64,000 bases of DNA from Thiodiazotropha sp040506275 (lineage in GTDB: Bacteria; Pseudomonadota; Gammaproteobacteria; Chromatiales; Chromatiaceae), in NCBI GenBank assembly GCA_040506275.1, contig JBEVXD010000005.1:62001-126000 (forward strand), read 5' to 3'. The translations under genes and the position numbers were made by a program. The stretch's first letter is position 1, and each line of letters starts with the position of its first letter. The notes below the pieces were generated by a model, which saw only the letters and a list, made by a program, of their open reading frames with translations, had not been told where the DNA came from and ran no database searches. Of this stretch, positions 43,534 to 52,488 are shown piece by piece.

Positions 43534-44484
43534 ATGATGAATAACGTACAAGGAAATACAGGAGATTTAGCCTGTCATCGTGGTGGTTGCATACTGCCAG
43601 ATTCGGATCGAAATTTTATTACTGAGGATGGTACATCATTCTCAAGTAAAGACGGTACACTCGAAATCTCAGCCAGTTGTAAAAACGACAATATCAATGC
43701 GCACATTAACAAAGATGGATCAGTTGATGTCACTGTAAATGGTAAAACCTATCGGTTTTCTGCAGAAGAAGCTAAAAATATTGTGATTAAGGGCGGTGAT
43801 GGTAATGACAATATCAGCGTAACTGGAGATCAACTCTGCGGCTCAGAAAAAAACATCACCATTGATGGCGGGAACGGCGATGATCTGCTTCGTGGTGGTT
43901 CTGGTGATGAGACTCTTCGTGGAGGAGATGGCAACGATACCCTAATTGGTGGTGGTGGGGATGATTGTCTCGCTGGTGGTAAGGGTGAGGATAGTATTTG
44001 GGGTGGATCGGGTAATGACAGGATCTATGGACAGGATGGTAATGACACCCTTGTAGGTAATGAAGGCGATGATCTCATCTATGGTGGTCGTGGCGATGAT
44101 AATATCTGGGGTAGTGCGGGTAACGATAATCTCAATGGTGGAGATGGTAATGATAGTCTCGTAGGTGGCTGTGGTGATGATTACATCTCAGGCAATGCGG
44201 GTCGGGATAATATGTGGGGTGAATGGGGTAATGATCTCCTAACACGAAATCCTGATGATGGTTACGTGGATGCGGGTGGCCAAAGTGGTGATCGCACTCA
44301 TTGTGTTGATGATCAAGACGACATTAGCATCATTGAAGACCCCAATGCTGATCATGTATACAAAAATAGCGATGACAGCTCGGGTAACCGTTTTAATCCT
44401 TTTGACCCACTGGGATTATTCAGCGGTGGCGGCCCCTCTCTGGGGGGAGACAGTTTTCCCCTAAACTTGATATCACCTAAGTAA
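43534..44484 (+). CDS. RTX (GGxGxD) repeat calcium-binding protein
   Basis: 316 residues. About 80 N-terminal residues have no recognised domain (with Cys-rich DLACHRGGC and a DGTLEISASC block). Residues about 85-235 hold about ten GGxGxDxxx nonapeptides, e.g. GGDGNDTLIGGGGDDCLAGG, forming a calcium-bound beta roll. The C-terminal 80 residues end FPLNLISPK. RTX proteins are usually secreted by type I systems; neither an adjacent transporter nor an N-terminal signal peptide is present. AAAGGAG precedes the ATG. A terminator follows. No enzymatic domain is visible, so function is unknown. Confidence 0.9.
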   Translation: MMNNVQGNTGDLACHRGGCILPDSDRNFITEDGTSFSSKDGTLEISASCKNDNINAHINKDGSVDVTVNGKTYRFSAEEAKNIVIKGGDGNDNISVTGDQLCGSEKNITIDGGNGDDLLRGGSGDETLRGGDGNDTLIGGGGDDCLAGGKGEDSIWGGSGNDRIYGQDGNDTLVGNEGDDLIYGGRGDDNIWGSAGNDNLNGGDGNDSLVGGCGDDYISGNAGRDNMWGEWGNDLLTRNPDDGYVDAGGQSGDRTHCVDDQDDISIIEDPNADHVYKNSDDSSGNRFNPFDPLGLFSGGGPSLGGDSFPLNLISPK

Positions 44485-44490
44485 ACGTCT

Positions 44491-44524
44491 AAACGGCTCG
44501 AGCTTTAACCGGCTCCAGCCGTTT
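44491..44524. terminator. Bidirectional terminator
   Basis: AAACGGCT and AGCCGTTT form an 8-bp stem followed by a T-run (44521-44526), seven bases after the RTX gene. It lies just past the stop of the convergent gene at 44528, so it may serve both. Confidence 0.75.
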
Positions 44525-44527
44525 TTA

Positions 44528-44977
44528 CTATCTGAGGCGACGTCTGCCCTCATAGGCAGAAACATGCTGTATCAGGGTTTGAAAAGGCAGGGTGTCTAAC
44601 CCACGGAACTCTGCTTTTGCTTGATTTATGAGTCCAAAAACATCCTCAATGCATTCAGGTATCGATTCATCAGGATATAGCGCAGAATAGAGTCCGCGTA
44701 ATCCACCAACCTGCAGTCGCATCGCTTTTCCGTGGGGTAAGACCTCTTTGTCGTTATTCGATTTCAAGGCAAAGCGAGCTTGGTGGCGGAGTTTTTCCAG
44801 CAGCTCAAGACATTGCGCATTGGCATCATCAGAGCAGCAGTGAACTCCTTCCCGCTCAGCTATGCAGATCTTTTTTGCTTGGCTGCAGTCGCACTTGCGG
44901 GAGAGCAAACTCTTTTCAAAAGCACAGAAACGCTCATTCATCTCCCGATAGGTGCGACGGAAAGCATCCTGATCCAT
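44528..44977 (-). CDS. Cys-rich hypothetical protein (149 aa)
   Basis: 149 residues, cytoplasmic. The N-terminal half has clustered cysteines: RKCDCSQAKKICIAEREGVHCCSDDANAQC. The pattern could bind a metal or cluster, but I cannot name the family. The C-terminal half is helical and ends YEGRRRLR. The stop of hslR lies two bases upstream of its ATG, so grxC-hslR-this gene is one leftward operon. Confidence 0.8.
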   Translation of the reverse strand: MDQDAFRRTYREMNERFCAFEKSLLSRKCDCSQAKKICIAEREGVHCCSDDANAQCLELLEKLRHQARFALKSNNDKEVLPHGKAMRLQVGGLRGLYSALYPDESIPECIEDVFGLINQAKAEFRGLDTLPFQTLIQHVSAYEGRRRLR

Positions 44978-44979
44978 TT

Positions 44980-45381
44980 TTAACCTGATTTATTGGTGAA
45001 TCTGTGAATCATACGCCTGTTCCGCTTTGTGGGTTTTCCTTGCGCCGGCTGAGGTGCACAGCTACGTTCCAGCCGCTGTACCTCGATGGTTTTTTCCCGC
45101 TTGGTTATACTCTCTGCGGTCTCTTCATAAAAATGGCAGGCTTCAGAGGCAGGTCTTCTGCGATTTGCGGGTACACTAACTTTTATATCCCACTCCAAGG
45201 AGCCCTTGTGGATCCTTAAGTGGCTGCCAACCGTCACCTCTTTGCCAGGCTTGGTTCTCTGGCCGTTGAGATGAACTTTGCCACCATTGATTGCCTCTGC
45301 AGCAATCTGGCGGGTTTTAAAAAAACGCGCGGCCCAGAGCCATTTGTCCAGCCGTACCTTTTCTGTCTGATCCTGGGTCAT
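44980..45381 (-). CDS. hslR: Heat shock protein 15 (S4 domain RNA-binding)
   Basis: 133 residues, the usual length. An S4 RNA-binding domain at the N-terminus: RLDKWLWAARFFKTRQIAAEAINGG and VHLNGQRTKPGKEV. A basic C-terminal tail follows. In E. coli Hsp15 binds stalled 50S subunits carrying nascent chains. Start overlaps the grxC stop by four bases, so the two are coupled. Confidence 0.95.
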   Translation of the reverse strand: MTQDQTEKVRLDKWLWAARFFKTRQIAAEAINGGKVHLNGQRTKPGKEVTVGSHLRIHKGSLEWDIKVSVPANRRRPASEACHFYEETAESITKREKTIEVQRLERSCAPQPAQGKPTKRNRRMIHRFTNKSG

Positions 45382-45641
45382 TCGTCCTCTATGCCTAGCA
45401 GTTGGTTGAGGCGACCGGAAATCTCTAGTGAGGCAAGGTCATCATAGCCACCAACATGGAAATCATCGATAAAGATTTGCGGCACTGTATGTCGGTTGCT
45501 GCGGCGCATCATCTCCTGCATGACCTCTTGATTGTGATCGATGCGAATCTCTTCATAGACTACACCTTTATTTTCAAGCAGGTGTTTAGCACGGACGCAG
45601 TAGGGGCAGATAGCGGTAGAGTACATGACGACTTGTGGCAT
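45378..45641 (-). CDS. grxC: Glutaredoxin 3
   Basis: 87-residue monomeric dithiol glutaredoxin. The active site CPYC is C12-C15 in YSTAICPYCVRAK. TVPQIFID and GGYDDLASLE, the glutathione-binding cis-proline and loop motifs, are present. First gene of the leftward operon grxC-hslR-44528. GGAG lies 7-10 bases before the ATG. Confidence 0.96.
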   Translation of the reverse strand: MPQVVMYSTAICPYCVRAKHLLENKGVVYEEIRIDHNQEVMQEMMRRSNRHTVPQIFIDDFHVGGYDDLASLEISGRLNQLLGIEDE

Positions 45642-46125
45642 TAACGGGCTCCTTTACTCTCTATAATGCTAACTGATTGTAATAGCAATAAAAAATAATA
45701 TTTTGTATTGGATTTATATCCTAACAGCAGCATACAGATAGTTCTACCTGAGGATAGTCGGTTTGTTTTTACTGTATTACCTGAATCTGTGAGTTCGTGA
45801 CAACACATAGCTTACACTCTGTACTCGCCATGAACCCACGGATTCAGGTAATAGATAATCATGATTACTTATAAGCCATGAAATCTATCGGGTTGCTATG
45901 ACGCCCACAACCCGCTATCTCATCTCTATCCGGTATGTCCATGTTTCAATGTGCAAAATATTTGTGGAGATTTTGATCTAATCCGAATCGACTCTAACAG
46001 GAAGCAAAACGATTAGTTTTCGTAGTGATCATTGCATCTCATCGCAGGAGACATTTAGACTGTCGAAAAGATCAAACATATCCACAGAGTCGCTGATGAC
46101 TTCTGGCTGAGTATAAGGAACCTCG
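45642..46125. other. Gene-free divergent region with an imperfect palindrome
   Basis: Between grxC (leftward) and pepN (rightward). Around 45776-45852, TTACCTGAATCTGTGAGTTCGTG is mirrored by CATGAACCCACGGATTCAGGTAA with about four mismatches in 23. Otherwise nothing recognisable; promoters for both genes should be here. Confidence 0.5.
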
Positions 46126-48774
46126 ATGCGAACAGATAACGCCAAGACCATCTATCTAAAAGAGTATCGCCCGCCGCAATACCTGGTTGATCAGGTGGCA
46201 CTTGAGTTCGATCTTCAGGAGGAAAAGACCCTGGTCTCAAGCCATCTGCAAATGCGCAGGAATCCTGCTTGTCTTGATGAAAATCCGGACTTGATGCTTG
46301 ATGGTGAACAGCTGAAGCTGATAAAGCTCGCTATCGATAACCGGGTGTTGAGTGGTGACGAGTATGAACTAGATGAGCGAAGCCTGACCATTCCAGACGT
46401 TGGGCAGCGCTTCACACTTTCAGTGCAGGTTGAAATCAAGCCGCGGGAAAATACAGCACTGGAAGGGCTCTATCAATCGGGAAAAATGTACTGTACGCAG
46501 TGTGAGGCAGAGGGCTTTCGGCGCATCACCTATTTTCCTGATAGACCTGATGTCATGGCAGGGTTTATCACTACCATCGTTGCCGACAAAGAGGCTTACC
46601 CTGTATTACTCTCTAATGGGAACTGCATAGAGCAGCAGGATCTGGCTGATGGGCGCCATATGGTTCGTTGGGAAGACCCTTTTCCGAAGCCATGTTATCT
46701 GTTTGCTTTGGTTGCTGGTGATCTACAGTTTCAGCAGGATAGCTATACCACAAGTTCTGGGCGTTCAGTTGATTTACGCATCTATGTTGAACCGGAGAAC
46801 ATCGATAAATGTGATCATGCAATGGCCTCACTTAAACATGCAATGGCTTGGGATGAGGAGAAGTATGGTAGGGAATACGATCTTGATATCTTCATGATTG
46901 TGGCGGTTAACGATTTCAATATGGGTGCGATGGAGAACAAAGGACTTAATATCTTCAATTCAAAATTTGTTCTTGCTCGCCCTGATACGGCAACCGATAA
47001 CGACTTTCAGAATATTGAAGGGGTCATCGCCCACGAATATTTTCACAACTGGACAGGAAATCGCATCACTTGCCGGGACTGGTTTCAACTCAGCCTGAAA
47101 GAGGGTCTGACTGTCTACCGGGATCAGGAGTTTTCTGCCGATATGGGGTCACGAGGGGTGAAACGTATTGATGATGTACGTTTGCTGCGTAGCCATCAGT
47201 TTGCTGAAGATGCTGGGCCGATGGCACATCCGGTCCGTCCTGAAAGTTATATTGAGATCAATAATTTCTACACAGTTACTGTTTATGAGAAAGGGGCGGA
47301 AGTGGTGCGGATGCAGGCTAACCTGCTGGGTGCCGAAACATACCGTAAGGCAACAGATCTCTATTTTAAAAGACACGATGGAGAAGCAGTAACCACTGAT
47401 GATTTTGTCAAATGTATGGAAGAGGCCAGTGGTCGTCAGCTTCAGCAGTTTCGGCTTTGGTACAGTCAGTCAGGAACACCTGTGGTAGGTGTCGTAGCTG
47501 ATTACGATGAAACCAGGAAGATCTATCAATTGACGTTTACCCAACAGACGCCTGATACCCCTGGGCAGAAGAATAAGCAGCCTTTCCATATCCCCGTTGC
47601 GATAGTGCTGTTGGATAGTGAAGGTCAATCCATGGCGTTAAAACAGAGTGCTGAAGCGTCGGCGGTATCCGAAAAGCTGGTTTTAGAGCTATCCCAAACA
47701 TCGCAAACTTTCTGCTTTTACGATTTGGGTGAAAAGCCAGTGCCATCGCTGCTGCGGGGTTTCTCAGCACCGGTCAAACTTGAATATGACTACAGCGATG
47801 AGGAGTTGATGTTTCTGATGGCGAGGGAATCGGATGATTTCAATCGCTGGGATGCGGCTCAAACCCTTGCCATACGTACCTTGTTGAAACTGGTGTCGGC
47901 GGCACAGAGTGGTGAAGCCTTTACCCTGAATGTTGGATTTGTAGAGGCCTGCAGGCTGGCATTGATTGATGAGCATGCAGATAAGGCATTGCTGAGTGAA
48001 TTGCTCAGTCTGCCGTCAGAATCGACCATCGGAGACTATATGACGCAGGTCGACGTGGAGGCAATCCACCAGGCTCGTCAATGGCTGAAGTCTGCTTTGG
48101 CGCAACAACTGCGGGACGATCTTCTGCAGGTCTATAAGGACAATCAATCTGATTCTTACGATATCGCTGCCGCTTCAATGGGTCGCAGGAGACTAAAAAA
48201 TCTTACCTTAAACTATCTGATGAGCCTTGATGACCCGGAAATAGATACGATCTGTATGGATCAATTCGAAGCTGCAGATAATATGACTGATGTGATGGCT
48301 GCGCTGAATTGTCTGGTTGACCGGGATATACCAGATCGAGAAAAAGCGTTAAATCTTTTTGAAACAAAGTGGTGTGAAGACCCATTGGTTATGGATAAAT
48401 GGTTCACTGTACAAGCAGGATCATCTCTTCCAGGAACACTTTCACATGTAAAATCTTTGATGGATCATCCCGCATTCTCAATACGCAATCCGAATAAGGT
48501 ACGCAGCTTGATCGGCGCTTTTTGCAGTATAAATCTGCCTGCATTCCATGCTGCGGATGGCGCCGGTTATGAATTTTTAGCTGACCAGGTGATTACCCTG
48601 GATAGCTTGAATCCCCAGATAGCGGCACGTCTTTTACGCATTATGAGTCGTTGGCGTCGTTATGACGAATCACGTCAATTACTCATGCGTCGGGCATTTG
48701 AGCGGGTGTTGGCGCAATCTGATATCTCCCGTGATGTGTTTGAGATTGCCAGTAAGAGTATTGCTGATGAGTAA
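46126..48774 (+). CDS. pepN: Aminopeptidase N (M1 family)
   Basis: Cytoplasmic zinc aminopeptidase for peptide turnover. 882 residues, slightly longer than the E. coli enzyme. The exopeptidase motif MGAMENKG precedes the zinc site HEYFHNW (H303, H307) with E304 catalytic and E326 the third ligand in LKEGLTVYRDQEF. The C-terminal helical domain extends to the end. ATG 46126, AAGGAACC upstream. Monocistronic; a repeat copy follows directly. Confidence 0.98.
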   Translation: MRTDNAKTIYLKEYRPPQYLVDQVALEFDLQEEKTLVSSHLQMRRNPACLDENPDLMLDGEQLKLIKLAIDNRVLSGDEYELDERSLTIPDVGQRFTLSVQVEIKPRENTALEGLYQSGKMYCTQCEAEGFRRITYFPDRPDVMAGFITTIVADKEAYPVLLSNGNCIEQQDLADGRHMVRWEDPFPKPCYLFALVAGDLQFQQDSYTTSSGRSVDLRIYVEPENIDKCDHAMASLKHAMAWDEEKYGREYDLDIFMIVAVNDFNMGAMENKGLNIFNSKFVLARPDTATDNDFQNIEGVIAHEYFHNWTGNRITCRDWFQLSLKEGLTVYRDQEFSADMGSRGVKRIDDVRLLRSHQFAEDAGPMAHPVRPESYIEINNFYTVTVYEKGAEVVRMQANLLGAETYRKATDLYFKRHDGEAVTTDDFVKCMEEASGRQLQQFRLWYSQSGTPVVGVVADYDETRKIYQLTFTQQTPDTPGQKNKQPFHIPVAIVLLDSEGQSMALKQSAEASAVSEKLVLELSQTSQTFCFYDLGEKPVPSLLRGFSAPVKLEYDYSDEELMFLMARESDDFNRWDAAQTLAIRTLLKLVSAAQSGEAFTLNVGFVEACRLALIDEHADKALLSELLSLPSESTIGDYMTQVDVEAIHQARQWLKSALAQQLRDDLLQVYKDNQSDSYDIAAASMGRRRLKNLTLNYLMSLDDPEIDTICMDQFEAADNMTDVMAALNCLVDRDIPDREKALNLFETKWCEDPLVMDKWFTVQAGSSLPGTLSHVKSLMDHPAFSIRNPNKVRSLIGAFCSINLPAFHAADGAGYEFLADQVITLDSLNPQIAARLLRIMSRWRRYDESRQLLMRRAFERVLAQSDISRDVFEIASKSIADE

Positions 48775-48780
48775 TTATTA

Positions 48781-48809
48781 ACCTACCTATTAAGATGCCG
48801 GGTTAATAT
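48781..48809. repeat. Dispersed repeat copy after pepN
   Basis: ACCTACCTATTAAGATGCCGGGTTAATAT, the loop and right arm of the element seen complete at 20845-20888, only seven bases after the pepN stop codon. Confidence 0.7.
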
Positions 48810-49009
48810 TATTCCGAGCTCTGTTGGAATGGGGAGTAAATAGACGCTCAGATACCCTGCTATACCTGTTTCAGTTGACATATCTATATTGAGCTTCATC
48901 ATTACGAAAGCTGTTTTTTTCGTCTATGATCAACCTGATACCTCATCTGGTAATTGTTTCTCCTTGTCAGGTCAGGTAGTCTTAATGGCTTTGTTTTAGA
49001 GACGAAAAT

Positions 49010-50563
49010 ATGGTGTTACACCCGGTATCCTATTTACTTCCAGATGACCTCGATTTGGCGCAATTGAAGCAAGTCTTCACAGAATCGAATGGATTGCGGG
49101 AAGAGGCGCCCTCGAAACTTAAGTTAACCTACTACGACAGTTTTGATTGGAGAGTCTGGCAGGCGGGAGCGGAGTTAGTTGAAGAACAGGGGGCTATCAC
49201 TCGCCTCTGTTGGCACTTTCTGAAAGGAAACAGAGCCCCGCTTTGTCAGAATATCGATATGGCTCCGGGTTTTGCCATAGACCTCCCTCCAGGTGTACTA
49301 GCAGACCAGGTTGCAGATGCACTTGAGATGCGGGTGCTTCTGCCAAAAGTTCATGTGATACAGCAACAGCAGACCCTTGCTCTCCTTGATAGTGAGGAGA
49401 AAACTGTTGTCAGGGCAGTGCTGGAACAAAATAGCTTCAGCGCCGTAAAGCGCAAACAGTCGGGTCCCCTGGAAGGGCGTTTGGTATTAAAGCCTCTCAA
49501 GGGTTATGAATCCTATTTTGAGGATCTGCGACAGCGCCTTCAGTCGATGAAGCTGCAAACCTGTGATCAGAGCCTCTATCAGGATGCACTGCAGGAAGTT
49601 GGTATAAAGCCGGGTGACTATAGTTCTAAAATGAACTATCGGTTGGATCAGGATGCCCGTTCGGATGTTGCAGCCAGACAGATTATGTTGGATCTCCTCG
49701 ATACGCTAGAGGCCAACATTGCAGGTACTAAAGCCGATCTCGACAGTGAGTTTCTACACGATTTACGTGTAGCAACTCGCCGCACACGTTCTGCGATGAG
49801 TCAGATCAAAGGAGTTTTTGATCCTGTAGAGCTGGAACCCTTTAAAAAGGGGTTTGGTTGGATTGGCCAAATAACAGGCCCGACGCGAGATCTGGATGTC
49901 TATCTCCTAAAGTATGACCAATATCGAGTCAGTCTTCCGCAAGCGCTGCAGGCAGATCTTGATCCCTTCTATACTTTCCTAGTGGCACATCATAAGGATG
50001 AGCAGGCGAAGCTGGTCAAAAAGCTCAACTCCCCCCATTTTCGTAAATTAATCAAATCTTGGCGTGAGTGGTTGACGACACCGTCAAATAACAATCAAAA
50101 CGTCCCCCATGCTGCCAAGCCTACGGCGAAGCTTGCAGATAAACGAATCAGCAAGCTATATGCTCGGGTACTGAAGGATGGAACAGCCATCGGGCCCGAC
50201 AGCCCCGCGGAGTATCTGCATGAGCTGCGTAAGGATTGTAAGAAACTGCGCTATCTAATGGAATTTTTTCAAAGCCTTTATCCAAAGCCAGCAATAAGGG
50301 AGTTGATCAAGTCCCTTAAGGTGATTCTTGATAATTTGGGAGAATTTCAGGATTTAGAGGTTCAGGCTCACTCCTTAGAGGAGTTTGGCGGCGAGATGCT
50401 CAAAGAGGGTGCACCCGCCAGTGCATTGATGGCGATGGGCGTTCTAGTCGGTAGATTGTTTGAAAGGCAGGCCAGGGCGAGAGATGAGTTTACTAACCTA
50501 TTCTCCGCTTTTAGCAGCGAGGAAAATCAAAAGGCCTTTCGTAAGTTGTTCGGAGGGGCCTGA
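49010..50563 (+). CDS. CHAD-domain protein with N-terminal CYTH-like region
   Basis: 517 residues. The N-terminal 200 residues resemble a degenerate CYTH/triphosphate-tunnel domain (LKLTYYDSFDWRVWQAGAELVEEQ, then LEGRLVLKPLKGY). Residues about 215-510 are a CHAD domain, with its conserved basic helices FLHDLRVATRRTRSAM and YLHELRKDCKKLRYLM. CHAD histidines and arginines bind polyphosphate, and such proteins locate to polyphosphate granules. The stop overlaps the start of a ParA-type ATPase gene by one base, an unusual pairing. The N-terminal tunnel acidic ExExK motif is not visible, so enzymatic activity is doubtful. Confidence 0.9.
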   Translation: MVLHPVSYLLPDDLDLAQLKQVFTESNGLREEAPSKLKLTYYDSFDWRVWQAGAELVEEQGAITRLCWHFLKGNRAPLCQNIDMAPGFAIDLPPGVLADQVADALEMRVLLPKVHVIQQQQTLALLDSEEKTVVRAVLEQNSFSAVKRKQSGPLEGRLVLKPLKGYESYFEDLRQRLQSMKLQTCDQSLYQDALQEVGIKPGDYSSKMNYRLDQDARSDVAARQIMLDLLDTLEANIAGTKADLDSEFLHDLRVATRRTRSAMSQIKGVFDPVELEPFKKGFGWIGQITGPTRDLDVYLLKYDQYRVSLPQALQADLDPFYTFLVAHHKDEQAKLVKKLNSPHFRKLIKSWREWLTTPSNNNQNVPHAAKPTAKLADKRISKLYARVLKDGTAIGPDSPAEYLHELRKDCKKLRYLMEFFQSLYPKPAIRELIKSLKVILDNLGEFQDLEVQAHSLEEFGGEMLKEGAPASALMAMGVLVGRLFERQARARDEFTNLFSAFSSEENQKAFRKLFGGA

Positions 50564-51306
50564 TGCATATTCTTGGCGTTTACAACATTAAAGGTGGTGT
50601 TGGAAAGACTGCAACTGCCGTCAATTTAGCCTATTTGGCTGCAAAGCAAGGATACCGAACTCTGATCTGGGATCTCGATCCTCAGGCAGCAGCGACCTAC
50701 TATTTTCGTATAAAACCAAAAGTAAAAGGGAGTAATAAGCGCCTGATTAAAGGTAAACTGGATCTTGATGACGTGGTGAAGGCGACAGATTTCGAAAATC
50801 TGGATATGCTGCCGGCTGACTTCTCATATCGTAATATGGATCTTCGTCTGGAAGAGGCCAAGAATCCAACTAAACAGCTGTTGAAGTTGTTGCGGCCGCT
50901 CTCTCAAGCTTACGACTACGTGTTTCTTGATTGTCCACCCAGTATTTCCCTGGTATCAGAAAATATTTTTCGGGCTGCGGAGGGGTTACTGCTTCCACTT
51001 ATACCTACCACGTTGTCTCTACGTACCTATCAACAGCTATTGGATTTCCTCGAAGGTCATCGTATAACGGGATTGGAATTAATGCCTTTCTTCTCCATGG
51101 TCGATCGTCGTAAACGCATGCATCTGGATGTGATGAAGAACCTGCCGGATAAACATGGCGAATTGCTGAAAGCTCAGATTCCCTATGCCAGTGATGTAGA
51201 AAAAATGGGTATACATCGTATGCCGGTACAGGCCTTTGCTCCAAAATGTATGGCAGCCAGTTCCTATCAGGCGTTATGGATGGAAGTGCAGCGACGCCTC
51301 GGTTAA
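50563..51306 (+). CDS. ParA/Soj-type ATPase
   Basis: 247 residues. Deviant Walker A KGGVGKTATAVNLA, the switch II region FLDCPPSISLVSENI and the ParA motif at WDLDPQAA are present, as in cargo-positioning ATPases. No parB or nearby centromere repeat is present, and this is not next to a replication origin. It overlaps the CHAD gene by one base. I infer that it positions polyphosphate granules or another cargo bound by the CHAD protein. A chromosome-partition role is less likely. Confidence 0.9.
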   Translation: MHILGVYNIKGGVGKTATAVNLAYLAAKQGYRTLIWDLDPQAAATYYFRIKPKVKGSNKRLIKGKLDLDDVVKATDFENLDMLPADFSYRNMDLRLEEAKNPTKQLLKLLRPLSQAYDYVFLDCPPSISLVSENIFRAAEGLLLPLIPTTLSLRTYQQLLDFLEGHRITGLELMPFFSMVDRRKRMHLDVMKNLPDKHGELLKAQIPYASDVEKMGIHRMPVQAFAPKCMAASSYQALWMEVQRRLG

Positions 51307-51395
51307 ATTCAAGCCTACCCTTGAACGGCGTTATGGTTCTATAAAAGGGTAGATATTCTCTGCTTATTCGACTTGATCAAGAGTCTTCTTGTCGC

Positions 51396-51430
51396 CCTGA
51401 ACCTACCTATTAAAGTGCCGGGTTAATAAT
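51396..51430. repeat. Dispersed repeat copy after the ParA gene
   Basis: CCTGAACCTACCTATTAAAGTGCCGGGTTAATAAT, 89 bp after the ParA gene and in the same sense as copies at 20860 and 48781. The left inverted arm is missing. Confidence 0.7.
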
Positions 51431-51555
51431 TGTGAACAACCTTTTGTCCATAGGGCCTCTGTCACAGGTTGATAGCCAACTGACTTAGGGAAGCGCCTGC
51501 AGAATAGGCGTATGATACCTATAATCTTGTATCCTACTAATAGTTTTGAAATGAT

Positions 51556-52488
51556 GTGTCAGCACTTGTAATCGAAAATTTATATAAGACCTATCGCAGT
51601 GGTTTTGAAGCATTGAGGGGTATCAATCTCAATGTCGTTGAAGGGGATTTTTTTGCACTGCTTGGGCCGAATGGTGCGGGTAAGTCTACTGCTATCAGTA
51701 TCATCGCCTCATTGACCAATAAAACTGAAGGTCGAGTGACGGTGTATGGCAATGATCTTGACAAGAATAAAGAGCAAGCAAAATCATTGATAGGACTTGT
51801 ACCTCAAGAGTTCAATTTCAATATGTGGGAACCGGTCATCGAGATACTTGTGAACCAGGCCGGTTACTATGGCATACCACGAAAAGAGGCAATCAGTCGT
51901 GCAGAAGAGAAGCTGAGGCAACTTGATCTGTGGGAAAAACGAGATTCCCAGGCGCGTTGGTTGTCAGGTGGTATGAAGCGTCGCTTGATGATCGCCCGAG
52001 CATTGGTGCACCAGCCCAGACTTCTAATTCTGGATGAGCCGACTGCCGGAGTCGATATCGAAATACGTCGATCCATGTGGCAGTTCATGCATGAAATAAA
52101 TAGCCAGGGAACGACAATAATCTTAACCACGCACTATCTTGAGGAAGCTGAAAGCTTATGTCGCAATATCGCCATAATTGATCATGGCCAGATTGTTGAG
52201 CAGACCAGTATGTCGAGTCTGCTCAGTCAGCTTAATACAGAGCATTTCCTGCTGGATTTGGGTAGTGCTCTCGATGATGTGCCTGATCTGCCAGGCTATA
52301 AGCTTCAACTGATTGATGAGAGAACGCTAGAGGTTGCTGTGCAACGTGAGCAGAGTATGAATGGATTGTTCGAGTGCCTTACACAGCAGGGGATAGTTGT
52401 CATCAGTATGCGAAATAGACAGAATCGACTTGAACAACTTTTTGTTGATTTGGTTACACGTTCTAAAAAGCCGGAACAAGATTTATGA
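51556..52488 (+). CDS. ABC-2 exporter ATP-binding protein, YadG-like
   Basis: 310 residues. Walker A LGPNGAGKST, signature LSGGMKRRL, Walker B LLILDEPTAGVD and H-loop TTHYLEEAE are all intact. The C-terminal extension is usual for drug or lipid exporters of this type. Start is GTG 51556 (an ATG nearby is out of frame and stops at once). The gene overlaps the permease gene by four bases. Confidence 0.95.
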   Translation: MSALVIENLYKTYRSGFEALRGINLNVVEGDFFALLGPNGAGKSTAISIIASLTNKTEGRVTVYGNDLDKNKEQAKSLIGLVPQEFNFNMWEPVIEILVNQAGYYGIPRKEAISRAEEKLRQLDLWEKRDSQARWLSGGMKRRLMIARALVHQPRLLILDEPTAGVDIEIRRSMWQFMHEINSQGTTIILTTHYLEEAESLCRNIAIIDHGQIVEQTSMSSLLSQLNTEHFLLDLGSALDDVPDLPGYKLQLIDERTLEVAVQREQSMNGLFECLTQQGIVVISMRNRQNRLEQLFVDLVTRSKKPEQDL

